Assembly (NCBI RefSeq): GCF_022539665.2
Contig: NC_081335.1
Location: forward strand, 2,480,001 to 2,544,000
Length of the DNA: 64,000 nt
Direction: 5' to 3'
DNA from: Daphnia carinata
Taxonomy: Eukaryota; Arthropoda; Branchiopoda; Diplostraca; Daphniidae
Both the position numbers and the translations under genes were made by a program. Of the stretch, positions 12,991 through 24,629 are shown piece by piece. The notes beneath the pieces were generated by a model, which saw only the letters and a list, made by a program, of their open reading frames with translations, did not search any database and was not told the DNA's origin. Every line of letters starts with the position of its first letter. Within the stretch, counting starts at the first letter, position 1.

Positions 12991-13262
12991 TATAAGAACT
13001 TAAGAAGTCAGTTCACTATTATAGTTACAAACGCACAAAAATTAAAGAAAATAATTTCTAAAATGTCACTCGATTTCTTCTTTTTCATCCTAATTTCGTT
13101 TTTTTACGCACTGCTTCTCATGTATCAAGAAATGCTTGACGTTTGCTGGGTCCTGAACAATTTAAGTCTTGTCCAAAATCCGAACAATACTTGCATTATG
13201 TAATTCTACATTTTCCCATTGCTAGTCCCTGTTCTGTAATTGTTATTCTTGTTTGCAAGCTC
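12991..13262 (+). pseudogene. Decayed cytochrome P450 first exon with its promoter
   Basis: A TATAAG box at 12991 and an initiator-like TCAGTT about 18 bases later precede an ATG at 13063. The frame opens with a hydrophobic N-terminal anchor (MSLDFFFFILISFFYALLL). The next-frame stretch RLLGPEQF then resembles the RLPPGPKQN hinge of the intact P450 900 bases downstream. The anchor and hinge are in different frames, and no continuing exon with heme or I-helix motifs follows. I read it as the head of a duplicated P450 that has lost its body. The resemblance is short, so this rests on position, promoter layout and the hinge. Confidence 0.45.
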
Positions 13263-13860
13263 ATCGTTCAAAATACGTAAGAATTAGACAATGCAATCCC
13301 GGTTGGAAAAGTTCGAAAACAAATTCGGTCGTGGGTTTATTGGGACATCACTGGCTTTATCGACTACGAAATTAATCAGCGAAGCTCATCATCTAATTTA
13401 GGCTGGGACCCAAATTTATTATCTCTCAAGTTTACAGGTCGATAAGCTATTTATAGAATTTGTTTGACAGTTTCCATGTGTTAATATGGACATGTCGGGC
13501 AAAGGTTAATAGCACTTTGGGTTGCTGTTAATGCATTTAAATTTTACTGTGCCAAATAGCAGTTGTCTCAATTATGCACCACAAGAACGTTTGTCGTAAT
13601 TGTGTACCGATCTAACAAAAAAAAACTGCAGGAGAACTGACGGTTGAGAAGACTACGCTAGCAAAATTTTACAGGTTCAATGAAATTCAATGCCTACTGT
13701 ATCTGCCAATCAGATATTGATACCTTGTTTGCCCTCTTGGACAGAAGTATGTGATAGACTATTTTTGGCAATGGTAATAAAAACACGTAATCTTTATTAA
13801 TGCACCGATACAATTTTATCTTACATCATACGGAATTACCGACGTCGATGCTCCTTCCCT
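13263..13860. other. Intergenic, no clear gene
   Basis: Sequence between the P450 relic and the intact P450. I looked for P450 exon motifs (AGGETT, ExxR, FxxGxRxC) and saw none in any frame. Confidence 0.4.
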
Positions 13861-13864
13861 ACGC

Positions 13865-13870
13865 TATAAA
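13865..13870 (+). promoter_or_regulatory. TATA box of the P450 gene
   Basis: TATAAA 55 bases upstream of the start codon, with a short leader consistent with transcription starting about 30 bases further on. Confidence 0.6.
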
Positions 13871-13924
13871 ATCCCCCTGTTCTACGAGAAGTTTGGCTAT
13901 TAAGACTCAGGATCAAGTTCTAGA

Positions 13925-16147
13925 ATGACAGATTTCCTTAACGTTGCACTAATCATCCTCTTATTAGTAATAACTATCTACTTTTTATGGAGAAAAAATG
14001 TGAAGACTTACCGATTACCTCCTGGACCCAAGCAAAATCTCGTCTTCGGCAACCTCTTGGATTTAATTTGGTCGACCTTGATTAACAAGGAACCAGCCTT
14101 CATGAAGTTCGCCAGATGGTCTTTCCAGGTAGAGTAGATTTTTTTTTTCCTTCATAGTTTGTTTTGCGAGTTGTCAGCATCTTACTGGATAGATAGAATA
14201 AATATTTATTAACTATTGGTAATATTGATTTTGCACTGGTAAGCATGGACCACTATGCTACCTAAGGTTTTTCAGACAAAGGGTCATCGTGGTTTCAGAC
14301 GCTCGGGTCGCTCAGCAGTTATGTGTGGGACAGGCAGACAAGTTTAGCGAGCGGCCACCCGGATTGCTTTTGTCACGAGTGCTAAAGAACAAAGGTACAT
14401 ACCATAGTAAAAACTATCAGCTTAGAGCAGATAAACAGTCGATAAACACGATGTAACATTTTGTTTAAATCCAAAAAATATTCTCCGTGATGATCAGATT
14501 TCATGTGCACTTAGTGCAAATAACTAAAAATAGAGTGTAACCTTAGTTAAAAGTCATGGAAATTAATCAAAGGAATCGTATTCAATGACGGACCGTCATG
14601 GAAAGCACACCGTAATTTCTTAACTTACGAGTTTCGTAAGTACGGATTTGGAAAACGATCAATGGAGCAAAGGATTCAATACGTTGTTGACGATTACCTT
14701 AATCAAATTGGCGTAAGTTATTGTCTGTGAGTTTAAAAAATGTTGAGAATCACCAGTAAATTTCTGTCGCTGTAGAAAATGAACGGCAAAGTCCATGATC
14801 CCCATCCGAATATTGCTATAGCCGTTTATAACATCATCTGGACTGTGATTAGCGGAGATAAGTTCAACTGGGGTGATCCGTCCCTACAAAAATTAATTAC
14901 AAACCTAGAAACTAATTTACATGCTGTCGAACTCACCGGGCCTCATAATTACGTCACTCTTCTAACGTAATCTAACTAATTTGGCTGTCAGAAACTTTTC
15001 TCGAATCCATTTTTTTACAGTATTTGCCATTTGATATGCCACAATTTTGTCCGCTTGTGGAGCATTACCTCGACAAGACTATATTACTTTAAACAACTCA
15101 TTAGCAAGTTCAAAAAGCAGCAGAGAGAAATTGCAGACGCTGAAGCAGAGGAGTCTATCATACTTGATTACCTCGTTAAACTGCAAAATTCTAGGAAAAG
15201 TGGTGATGTACTAGCAGACTTCTCCGGTAGGTAGCCACTTATAAAACATGTTGCATGTCGCCTCTCTTGTGATTCCGAAATCAAAACTCCTAAACATTTC
15301 CTCCATTACTATAAAGAGTCACAGTTACTTTGGCTCGTATCCGACCTGTTTATCGCTGGTGGTGAGACAACCGTAACCACTATTCGTTGGATTCTACTTT
15401 GTTTGGCGTTGTATCCGCAAATCCAGAAGCGTGTCCGGCAGGAGATCGAAGACAACTTCGGTCGGGACACGACACCAACGTAATCTAATTTGTTACATTC
15501 CTATGGCCTTGTTTCCTTCTTGGTTTAAGTCACTAACAGTGCAATTACGATACTTTCGATAGATACGCTCAGCGAACGCAGTTACCGTACACAGAGGCCT
15601 TTATAAACGAAGTACTTCGTTTAGGCGGTGTTACCCCCGGCATGTGGCGCAATACTAGTCAAGATGCAACATATGAGGTTAGCGGTCCTAGTCTTTTTCA
15701 AATAAAAGTAGTAACAAAATCTTACCTCTTACGCTTTAAAGGGTTACGATATTCCGAAGGATACGTGGGTTCTGCTTCACTTTTGGGCGATGAGTAACGA
15801 TACCAATCAATGGGACGATGCGAGAACGTTCAAACCAGAAAGATTCCTAAATGACCAAGGAATGTTCTGTAAAAATGAGAACCTCCTAGCCTTTTCCACT
15901 GGTAGCCCTTCTTTTGCTTGTTTCATCTACTGCTTTTTCTATGTACTAAAATGAAACTTGAACAGGGAGGAGAGAATGTCCCGGGCAAGGATTGGCTCAG
16001 ACAGAGCTCTTCCTCTTTACAGTGGGGATCCTGCAAAAATTTAAAGTTGCGTTACCTGATAATCAAAATAATATAGACATTAACAGTGGGCAATTTGGAA
16101 TTACCTACACTCCACCACCTCATCTGCTGCAATTTACATCTGTCTAA
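13925..16147 (+). CDS. Cytochrome P450, CYP2-clan-like
   Basis: Membrane-anchored heme-thiolate monooxygenase of the endoplasmic reticulum; substrate unknown. About nine exons with short introns. Exon 1 (13925-14128) has an N-terminal membrane anchor and the proline hinge YRLPPGPKQN. A later exon carries the WKAHRNFL helix C motif. The I-helix oxygen-binding motif is AGGETT (about 15358), the K-helix ExxR is EVLR (about 15613), and the PERF region is FKPERFL. The heme loop spans the last splice: FSTG at the end of exon 8 joins GRRECPGQGLA in exon 9, giving an intact FxxGxRxCxG with its Cys ligand. The protein ends PPPHLLQFTSV. Splice phases agree throughout. It is convergent with ZC3HC1, 350 bases away. 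Clan assignment is by overall look (PPGP hinge, ETT), so the family number is left open. Confidence 0.9.
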
Positions 16148-16494
16148 AAAATTTTTCATTGTTCAACGTTATTTAAACACAAAAAAACTGTAAACCAATT
16201 TCCAAGATGTAGATTATTAAGAAGATTGGTTGCACAATTTTTTGTTCTAGCAAATTCAAGTTTTTGTTACAGAAAACTAAATATAATTACTTATTTCACA
16301 ATTATATTGAATTTTTTGTATTGAAACTATAATTGAAACAGTGTTGTGTCATTAAAAAATTATTACCAGAGTGATAAATGCGTCAGAGGGTGCCATTCAA
16401 CAGCTTTCGAACAGCTTTCATGTTGTCAGGGAGCGAACCCTATATTTGAAAATAAAGCCAGATGTAAAAATCGTTGTGGTTGAATCGTGGGACA
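16148..16494. other. Convergent 3' intergenic region
   Basis: Holds the 3' untranslated regions of the P450 (+) and ZC3HC1 (-). AT-rich, nothing else seen. Confidence 0.5.
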
Positions 16495-17552
16495 CTAGCT
16501 AACTAATACAAAAAATGCTAAGCGTACGCAAACACTGGAGTTGAGCCGACTCCTCTTTTCACGGCTTCGAGATTCCTTAAGTTGTTGCAATTGAAGGAGA
16601 CGAGATTTCCAGCCTCGCTCTTCTGCTCTCCATGCACACCACCTCTGGTGTTGCCCAACTGGGTCTACTGTTGGTCTTGTCGAATCACTCTTTTCTACTG
16701 TATTTTTCTGGATTAAGTATGGTTCTATAGACCACTTCCTATTGCAGTAATCACATTGCAATAACATGTCATCTTTGAGAAAATTCCATCCAGTAAGAAC
16801 CAAAATAAAGCTGGATAGGTTAATGTCAGGTACTGTGAATGTCTCCATGAACCAATCAAATATTTCAATAACCTTGTGAATATGAAATATCAATGTTAAG
16901 GAATTATTTAATTTAGAGAAAATAAATAATTATCACTTGGTATACCTCTTCTTTTGAACTCGTTATGTGGTAAAGAACTTCAATATTTTTAAAAGCAAGT
17001 AATTGCTGTTGAATTGTATCTTGCAACTCCATATTTGATAAATGGTCGATTTCCAAAACAGAATCAGGCAGTGGGTCGGTGGAATACAGGCAGAATTTTG
17101 AATGAGCTGAAGCCAATCTTGATCTAAGTTTTGAACATGCTTCTTTGTCTAGTATTAAATAAAAATCTAGATTAAAATACAGTATGTTTCAGTTAAAAAC
17201 CATGACCAAAAGCTGTCCCTTACATGGGAGATGCTTGGATGGTGATGGAAGGGTGACACTCAGAAACTGGTGACACATCACACATTTCAGTACATCTTTT
17301 TCTGCAATTTCCCAGCCTTGCCTAGCACACTGAGGTGGATCAACTGGCTTTCCTGACCAATTAAAAACATTGTAAGTTTTGAGGCGTTTCAGAAAGCTCT
17401 CGCGAGTAGGATCCTTACAAGGGACGCCATGATATCTGGGATAAATAATCAAGAAGACATGTTGTTAGATTACATGGTGTTCAGAGTACAATAGCTTACA
17501 ATTTCCGAATGATGTTTTGATCTAATTTACGTTTTCTGTCTAACGTTTGCAT
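16495..17552 (-). CDS. ZC3HC1: Zinc finger C3HC-type protein 1 (NIPA)
   Basis: Nuclear-envelope/nuclear-basket associated protein (NIPA), known elsewhere as an F-box-like partner of SCF and as a linker of TPR at the nuclear pore basket. Exon 1 (17495-17552) is short and starts MQTLDRKRKLDQN. Exon 2 carries SFLKRLKTYNVFNWSGKP and the first half of the C3HC finger (CARQGWEIAEKDVLKC then CHQF). The exon near 16960-17150 completes it with AHSKFC. The last exon (16495 to about 16880) holds the second, BIR-like half: LTGW, CDYCNRKW and HQRWCAW. About 300 residues, shorter than the roughly 500 of the human protein, because the disordered insert between the two modules is nearly absent. The tail after HQRWCAW is basic and unusual (SRSREKRSRLNSS). 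Confidence 0.9.
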
Positions 17553-18654
17553 CTTACACGTGTATTTCTTGAAGAATTTTAATGGACAAATCAAACGCCT
17601 CAAATGTTCAAACAGTATTATCGGCTGCTACATAAAGCTATTGCAAAGAACGGCTGTTGCTGTGCTAAACCGAGTTCGTACTACCACAATTCTACAACAT
17701 ACAAGTAATAACACAAGGTTATAGATTTTTATTCCCATAATATTACTGTCTCTCTAACTTCAATGACCGTAGTCTCTGAATATGTAACACTGCTACCTAT
17801 TTAGGTAGCAGGAGCCAGAAGTTCATTTGGGCTAACTAACAGTGCCCGTAGTTGCAAAATGGAGGACCATGACGCACCAAAATAGTTTGTGCTCCATGTG
17901 AATAACAAAATACGTCGTTTCGCTGATGCTATCACAAAATATCTAACAGCCCTTTATGTCTATGGAGTCTTTTGCCTTGTATGACTGCCTCTAGTTTATG
18001 ATTGTTATGACATCTTTCCAACAGGCTTGCCTTCGAATATTATAATCTTTTGTGGATGTTCGAGTTGACAGAAAGCTACAAGCATTCAAGAAAGCTCGAC
18101 GAAAGCGAACTCTAGAATAACTGGCCTGTCCGATGGCACAGTGGAGATGAAAGGATATGCGTAATAGCATGGGCGTCGAAGCGTTAATCAATTCGCCCGA
18201 GAAAGGTGAACGTACCCGTTAAGGTAGGTGAGCTCTTTAGAAACAATGGAACGAATTTTTTTGCTTTTTCAACCGTCACTGCGTCACTGAACAACACCTG
18301 TCCAAAAACAGATGCAGTTCTTTCTCGAGAAAAGAACCGAATCTAAAAAACGTCTGCTTTGGATAAGATCAAAACATTTAATCCTTGTAATGTAAAAACT
18401 AAACGAAGTTGTTGAGCAGACTCATCTGACGTTCTATCAAGTGGCCACTATTAAACTGTGGTTGTCGAAGACCCACCGATCCAGAGATTCACTTTCAATT
18501 GGCCAAATGAAGCGTAGGCAACCGAAGTCATCTGTTTTTTTTTTCTGAACGGTTAAATACCTGATCCATCTAGCGAAATGTAATCAGTCGAAAGAGAGTT
18601 GTCGAACAGTACAGAACTGATTCCTATCGATTTTCGATTGTGCTGTTCGTGGCG
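17553..18654. other. Intergenic, no gene seen
   Basis: About 1.1 kb between two divergent genes. Small frames show no domain or splice structure. An initiator-like TCAGTC (about 18586) lies about 70 bases upstream of the next start codon. Confidence 0.4.
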
Positions 18655-19582
18655 ATGATAAAAATCTGCATTTTCGTATTTTTCGTGGGAATGACGTATA
18701 GTCAAACAGATTTGGCAACACCTTCCACTTCAAATACCAACTCATACATAGGTAGTGAAATAATTTATTTTTTAAATATTTTATCTTGAATGATTCGTTG
18801 TTCTCGGTTAACAGAGGAACGTAGGGGTGGTTATGGAGGAGATTACAGCAGTGGAGGATACGGAAACGGAGGATACGGCGGAGGACATGGGCATGGCTCC
18901 ATTTCGCTGGACGCTGTCTCAGTTTTGGGACTTTTGTCGTTGGGTTAAGTTGACTACATTCACCATTTACTGTAAGATTTAACTGACATAGTATGTATCC
19001 TTGCGTAGGAGCGGTTTTATTGCGAAGCATTCTTACTTTGCTAACATCGAGTGCCCGCAGTTTGGACGTAACGGACATCAATTTACCATTGATGCTTTCC
19101 GATATTCCGGAAGCTATTGTTAAATGGCATGGAATGACGAGCACCCACGTCGTCCACGAAAGGTAATCTTTTTCAATTTATTTTTCTACTTACAGATTTC
19201 ATCGTGTCGTTTTGTTTCAGGAGTATGGACGATCAAGACGATGAAGATAATCCAGTAGCTTCTATTCGTCAGTATCTGAACATGTTGACGACAGAAAAAG
19301 CTTGTCTACCGCATTTCCTTTGTAGATTTTGGAAAATCAAGTCAATGGAGGAAGACAGTTTCCTTGACCTCGTTATGTAAGTATTTTTACATCAGCGTTT
19401 GACGTTGTTACGCAAACATTGTGCTTTGTTTACGGCCCCACAGGTTGGCCACTGCTGTCTGGAATGGTCACACGAAAAGTGCTGCTATCTACGACCACAT
19501 AAAGAAACCAGATTCTTTGACAGCCGAACAATATTGCATTCAAGCTCGTTCTGAATGCCCAGCAGGACATCTGTTTCGCTGA
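18655..19582 (+). CDS. Glycine-rich secreted/membrane protein, family member 1
   Basis: Not a named family that I recognise. Five exons: a signal peptide exon (MIKICIFVFFVGMTYSQT), a glycine/tyrosine-rich exon (repeats of GGYG), a hydrophobic span around the next junction (SVLGLLSLGAVLLRSILTLL), the motif SARSLDVTDINL, then CLPHFLC. A final exon brings two more Cys (YCIQARSEC) and ends HLFR. The intron between the two Cys pairs is phase 2 (AT|G). The same plan recurs in the two minus-strand genes that follow (19.9-24.6 kb); member 2 shares the SAR-S-DV-D-NL motif almost word for word. Predicted to be exported, with one membrane span or a hydrophobic core. A cuticle or epithelial surface role is only a guess from the glycine-rich segment. 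The reading frame is intact and phases agree. Confidence 0.75.
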
Positions 19583-19962
19583 GTGCTCACCAAAGATGGG
19601 ATAACAATTGTAAGGACTTACACAATCCTCCCTGCAATCGTTCACAATTGTCAACGATCTATTGATTAGTTTAGTTGAGACATTGGCTTTGAATCACTAG
19701 TAACTTGATGGGTCTTTTATCGTATAGTTTGTTACGGTTTTTAATTGGGATATAATACATACGACGTTTATTTCTAGTTAGCTGCAGCGTTCCCACTTAT
19801 AAGCAGAGTACAGAGTGAAGTATTTTTTATTGCCTCCTGAATTTTCGTTCTCAAGGAAAAGCCAAGTTTAAACATAACCACCCACTATTTGCCTAGGTAA
19901 ATAGATATCCCAATGGATAAAATTTCCCAAATGCAGCTTAATTCTATTTAAAAAGAAAGAGA
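19583..19962. other. Convergent 3' intergenic region
   Basis: Short AT-rich gap between the 3' ends of glycine-rich family members 1 and 2. Confidence 0.5.
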
Positions 19963-21375
19963 TTAAAACAAAGCCATTAGATCAGAGAGACCACAGTCGC
20001 TTTCGGATGGTCCGTTGCTGTTGTAATCGCAGTCCTGATTAGAATCGAATTTCTCTTGAACCACATCGTTCTCAACCTGATCGACGTAACGTGCAGTATC
20101 TTCCTGGCCATAATGGTGTGCTAGCGACGTTCTGTTACATAAGAAAAACAAAAAATATTGATCAAATGCCATCCTAACACAGCGGATTATATGATATTCT
20201 AGTCGCTAACTGGTGAAACAATAAGATGCCAAAAAACGGTCTAAAACATTGCGTTTCAACAGTTTCGCATCCAGCCACCACGAGTGCCGAAAGCAATTAA
20301 ATGGTGTACAAACAATAACTTTTTTTGGCTGCCTTTCAAAACTTGATAAAACAACTTTCCGAGAGAGGAATATCAGCCAACAGAAGTCACATATACTTGG
20401 ATGGTTTTTTTTTAAGAGTTAACCCAGCCATGGTCGAACTGTAGGCACATCTGCTACGCATACACGTATACACGATAAAGTGTAGATCAAAATGAGAGAG
20501 AATGAAAAAAGGCAGGTCTAAGTTGTACGAGTTTAGTTACATGTAGAGTTGCATGGCCCTGAGCGCAATGGCCGGTTGCCTGCTCCACGCGATCGCGTCA
20601 TTGCTTAGGTTGCAGAGGAGAGTTTTGGGACAGGAGGCCGGATGGCGACGTATCGCGTCCGCGACCCGCTGACCCACCCGCACCGACTCCTTCAAGAGCA
20701 GCAGGCGATGCGATGATTTCGATGTCGACGACGGCGACGGGTCGTCGTCCGACCAACTTTGCTTGGCCCACGGTTCCTCCTCCTTGACAGTTGCCGGTTG
20801 TTTGGTTGTTTTTAGCGTGTTTTCGTTGAGAAAAAGATCGATTTCAGTAAACACGATTCATTAATCAAAGTAATACTTAACGTATTTACCTGGTAATAGT
20901 TTGTAGCATTCTCCAGCAAATTGTGCAATTCTTCTGGACGGTCAGACAATTGCAATGGCTAAAGAAAATCCAACCCACAATTTAGCTCATTACATTCAAA
21001 CTGCTCTGTCAGGGTGTAGGCCTACCAAATTCATGTCGGAGACGTCCACGCTTCGAGCGCTACGGTTCAACAAGTTGTAAACGATGTTGAACAGGAAAAC
21101 TCCGAAACCCAATGAAGCCAACACGACGTAAGGGTCAACGTAATCGTTTCCGTATTCACTTGACCGCGTAAACATAACAATTGCTATTAAGCCTTAAAGA
21201 CATACGAGTAAACGAATTACCTGGCACCGTAACCTCCTCCGCCGTACCCTCCACTTCCTCCGCCGCGAGCTCGTTCAATCAACAGCATATCGGCCATCTC
21301 AACAGTATCGTAGTGGCTCGCACGGCAAACACTGAACGCGACAACGACTACTACCTATCAGTTAATGAATTTCAT
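19963..21375 (-). CDS. Glycine-rich secreted/membrane protein, family member 2 (start disturbed)
   Basis: Paralogue of the 18.6-kb gene. Order of parts: hydrophobic leader (VVVVVAFSVCRAS), acidic stretch, short glycine-rich run (GGGSGGYGGGGYG), membrane span (VVLASLGFGVFLFNIVYNLL), motif SARSVDVSDMNL, acidic/Ser linker, CPKTLLC, phase-2 intron (AT|A), then CDYNSN and SDCGLSDLMALF. Exons are about 21230-21354, 21025-21170, 20890-20958, 20542-20860 and 19963-20130. The leader is preceded in frame by ATG AAA TTC ATT AAC and then TGA and TAG (21355-21360), so the obvious Met cannot reach the leader without splicing or a change. An acceptor-like TGATAG ends exactly at the leader, so an upstream exon is possible, but none with the right phase was found. 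It could be a recently damaged gene, a sequencing difference, or one whose start exon I missed. Confidence 0.65.
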
Positions 21376-23123
21376 GCCTTCCTTTTGCAGTTTAAACAAG
21401 AGTGACAGACAGTCCTTCAGCGAAAGTTCACTCAACTCACCTCACAATAGATCTATCATCTTGTTTTCTTTCGTCGTTTAGGTGGCTCAAGATGACGTAC
21501 TTTGCGCTCTGTTGAATTCCATTGATTTTTTTTTCTTTCAACAATATTTGTATGCATTCTGTGATAGAATTCGGGGAAAAGAGGCTTTTTCAGTACAATG
21601 AAAATGTAACCAAAGTTGTATGTAGATGCACGTAGCCACTTGCTGACATTGCCGTTCCAGCGTGTTGCGATGCGTACCTTATTCCGGAAATGTCCGACAG
21701 CGGAGCGACACCAACTAAACAAAAGAACATTGGAAGTGTTAATGCCCGCATGACAGCTTTTTAGCGGAAAGGGACAAAAATAACTGTATAGGCGCGGTGG
21801 ACTAATGAAATTAAAAAAATATATATTCACAGGCCGACGAATCGACGGTCCGAAACGATGGACATGAATAACATCTACAACAATGCCGTTACATTAGTTT
21901 TCGGCGTTGAATCGTTATTGAAAATTTGAATGAAACGGAACTAATATTTCTCTATTTTTTAAAAATCTGTTTCCATTAAAATAATATACAACACACAGAT
22001 TAGTTTTATTTAGCTTCTTTTTTTTATTGGTAGAACTTAAAACCCATTGTGAAATCCACTCGAATTATAAACAAATTCCGACGCTTTACAGCCTGCGCTA
22101 GGTGCCTTTCAAACGCTAGCCTTTGATCTATTATCATTAAATCCAAAGAATTAACAAACAAGTTGTGACGCAAAACGCAATGTGCGTCAGCTTGCCTGGC
22201 TAAAACCGACATATTCCACATTATTCCTGTTTTAATGCAAATGGTAAGTGTTTACCAAAGAGAAAAAAACAAAAAACAAAGTTGGAAAAATCCTACTGGA
22301 TTAATACAATGACATCTAAAAACAAGCAACTCAAAACTTACTGAATGTGGCACCTATCAGTTATGCTGAACCAAAGGGATTATCTCGGGGAAAACAAAAG
22401 CAAGGCGATCGCACCATGTTCGTTTACGTGGCTATCTACAAAAGTTTCTACGTACAGCTTTTTGACTCGTATTACGTTAAGATCGTGGTTCTCTAATCCG
22501 ATTGCAGGCGGCGGCGTGCAATCCCAAACCTTTCAAGTGTCTATTCTTACTGAGCACGACTTAAAGGGACTGTATAACCTTACCACGATAAGAATAAACG
22601 GAGGATATTTTTATCAATGAGGCAATAACGATGAAAATATTGTTCAAACCGTTACTGTAATGTTTCCAGTGCGTACCGAATAACTCCACGTTGAATCCCA
22701 GAATGACAGAAAACTTTTTGCTTTACCGTCGTCTGCAACTTGTATTTGCTACAATAAACAATTGAAGAAGAGAATGCGTCTTGGTGATTTTCTGACGCCA
22801 TAAGGGGACAGAGGGAAGGGTCATAAAAACGATTCCTTTTTTCTTTTCCTCTTTCAGAAATATCCAGCGGCATTTTCATTTGAAAACGTATCATACGATG
22901 TCGACAAAAAAGGGAAAAAAGAAAAGGAGAAGAAAGATTTTTTTTTCTTTCTCAATCTACGACGATCTACAGGCCTTGCCGACATGCCCTTCATCGGACT
23001 CGACAAAGAGTATTCAAAGTGGCCTTTCATGTTATCCCTCCTTATTTATTTTGAGAAAAAAAAAATGCACGCACAGTATAATATAGTCTACTCGTCGACG
23101 AATTCATTTGTCATCCGCTTTTT
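21376..23123. other. Intergenic, no convincing gene
   Basis: 1.7 kb between family members 2 and 3. A plus-strand frame at 22345-22620 (91 codons) and minus frames at 21456-21830 and 22024-22221 are open but show no motif, splice structure or family resemblance. I do not call them genes. Confidence 0.4.
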
Positions 23124-24629
23124 TTATGACCATGTGATTTCATTCCGAGTAGAGACGATGGCGTCGTCATCAGCAAGCGGTTTCAATCTTCTCTTAGTGG
23201 CGGATGAAAGCATTAGCGGCTCCGACTGAAGGCTCCGACATTTCGGCACGATGGTCGAACATAAGTCGAGTATGGTTGATCCATCAGCCGATTTGTTACC
23301 GCTATCAGCTCCGAGCGCTGCTTGCATAACGCGATCCACCGTGTAAGCAGAATCGTGTTCTCCCAGCCAATAAGCCATGCCAATTCTGTTAGACATTTTT
23401 AATTTTCAAGTGGTAAAAAAAAAAATGAATTTATTAGCGGTTAGTTACGTGGCTATTTGAACGAGCGGATCGTAGGCGACGTCCTTGTTGGCTGTCAACG
23501 TCTCGCAGATGCGTCGCTGAGTGCAGCGACGTGAATATCTACGCCCGACCGGAGTTTTGTGCTGATGAGCCCGCCACAATCCGTTAAAGATACCGGCCGT
23601 TTGGTCGAGAATATCTGAATTTTCCTCCTCGGCTGTTACCATTGAAGGAGGATCGTTCAGGTCTTTGGTAAACAGTAGGGGGTTCTCCATCAAGAGACGG
23701 TCGACGTTGTGAAAATCGGACATGAACAGAGGAGCGTCCGCGTCCATTACACGACCTGTAGCGGCGCTCTGAGTGGCCAGCTGGTAGAGTAGCACGCCCA
23801 AGAAGGTCAGGAACGAAAGGCCTCCCAAAATAGAAAAGGCCTTGCCCTTCAAATGTATGCACACAATTCACAAGCACAACGTAAAATATTCGATTGATTT
23901 AAAAATGTATTGTCTTTTCTTACCGAAGAATCCATTCCGTACCCTCCTCCACCATGTCCGCCTCCGCCATATCCTCCTCCGCCGTACCCACCACCTCCGT
24001 AGTCTCCTCCGCCTGAAAATGCATTGTTGTCAAATTTAGCCCATCGAATGCAACTGGAAAGTGTGTTACTCACCGCCATAGCCTCCACCACCATGCCCTC
24101 CTCCGCCATGGCCTCCACCATAGCCTCCCCCTCCATATCCGCCGCCATGCCCTCCGCCGTAGTAGCCTCTGTCATGACTACTATAACTGGCGGAGAATTC
24201 TTCATCTATTTCTTCTTCCAGATCATCGCTCGGTTTGGATTTCTTGCGGGTGTAGGCCGGAATTGTCGCAGGTTTGTAGCGCCAATTTAGGATGTAATCA
24301 TTCATCGTGCTCCTACCTTCCTCTCGCTCTCTTCTCCCACCAGCAACCCCAGCCAAGGCCTCCAGCAAATCGGGATCTAATTTCGCGGCCAGCGCTTGCC
24401 CAGCCGAGACGTACAAATGGACAGCGTCGAGCTTTTGCACGATCCACTCGACATAAGGAAGTTTGGAAAGAAAACCAACTTTCGTGACTTTCCTTAACAC
24501 GCTCCTCGTGACGTCCAGCAAACGGATAGAATCCGATAAACTTTGATGTCTTTGAGGTTGACCACGATTCTCGTTACCTTCGACCAACGCCAGGACCAAA
24601 CAAGCCCAGCAGGTAACGAGAAATTTCAT
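23124..24629 (-). CDS. Glycine-rich secreted/membrane protein, family member 3
   Basis: The longest of the three related genes. Exon 1 (about 24072-24629) starts MKFLVTCWACLVLALVEG, a clear signal peptide. It is followed by a helical region, a cluster of acidic residues and a glycine-rich block of GGYGGG/GGHGGG repeats that continues in exon 2 (about 23924-24013). Exon 3 (about 23450-23850) has a hydrophobic span (ILGGLSFLTFLGVLLYQLA), an acidic linker and CTQRRIC. A phase-2 intron (AC|A) separates this from the last exon, which carries CSTIVPKC and ends NEITWS. The position and phase of that intron match members 1 and 2, which is why I place it in the same family even though the SAR-DV motif is weaker here. 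Function unknown; export and membrane association are inferred. Confidence 0.75.

Noticed and set aside
21456-21830. 124-codon minus-strand frame between glycine-rich genes
   Set aside because: Unusual composition, no domain, and no link to neighbouring exons.
22345-22620. 91-codon plus-strand frame
   Set aside because: No signal peptide, domain, splice sites or paralogue in the window; could be chance.
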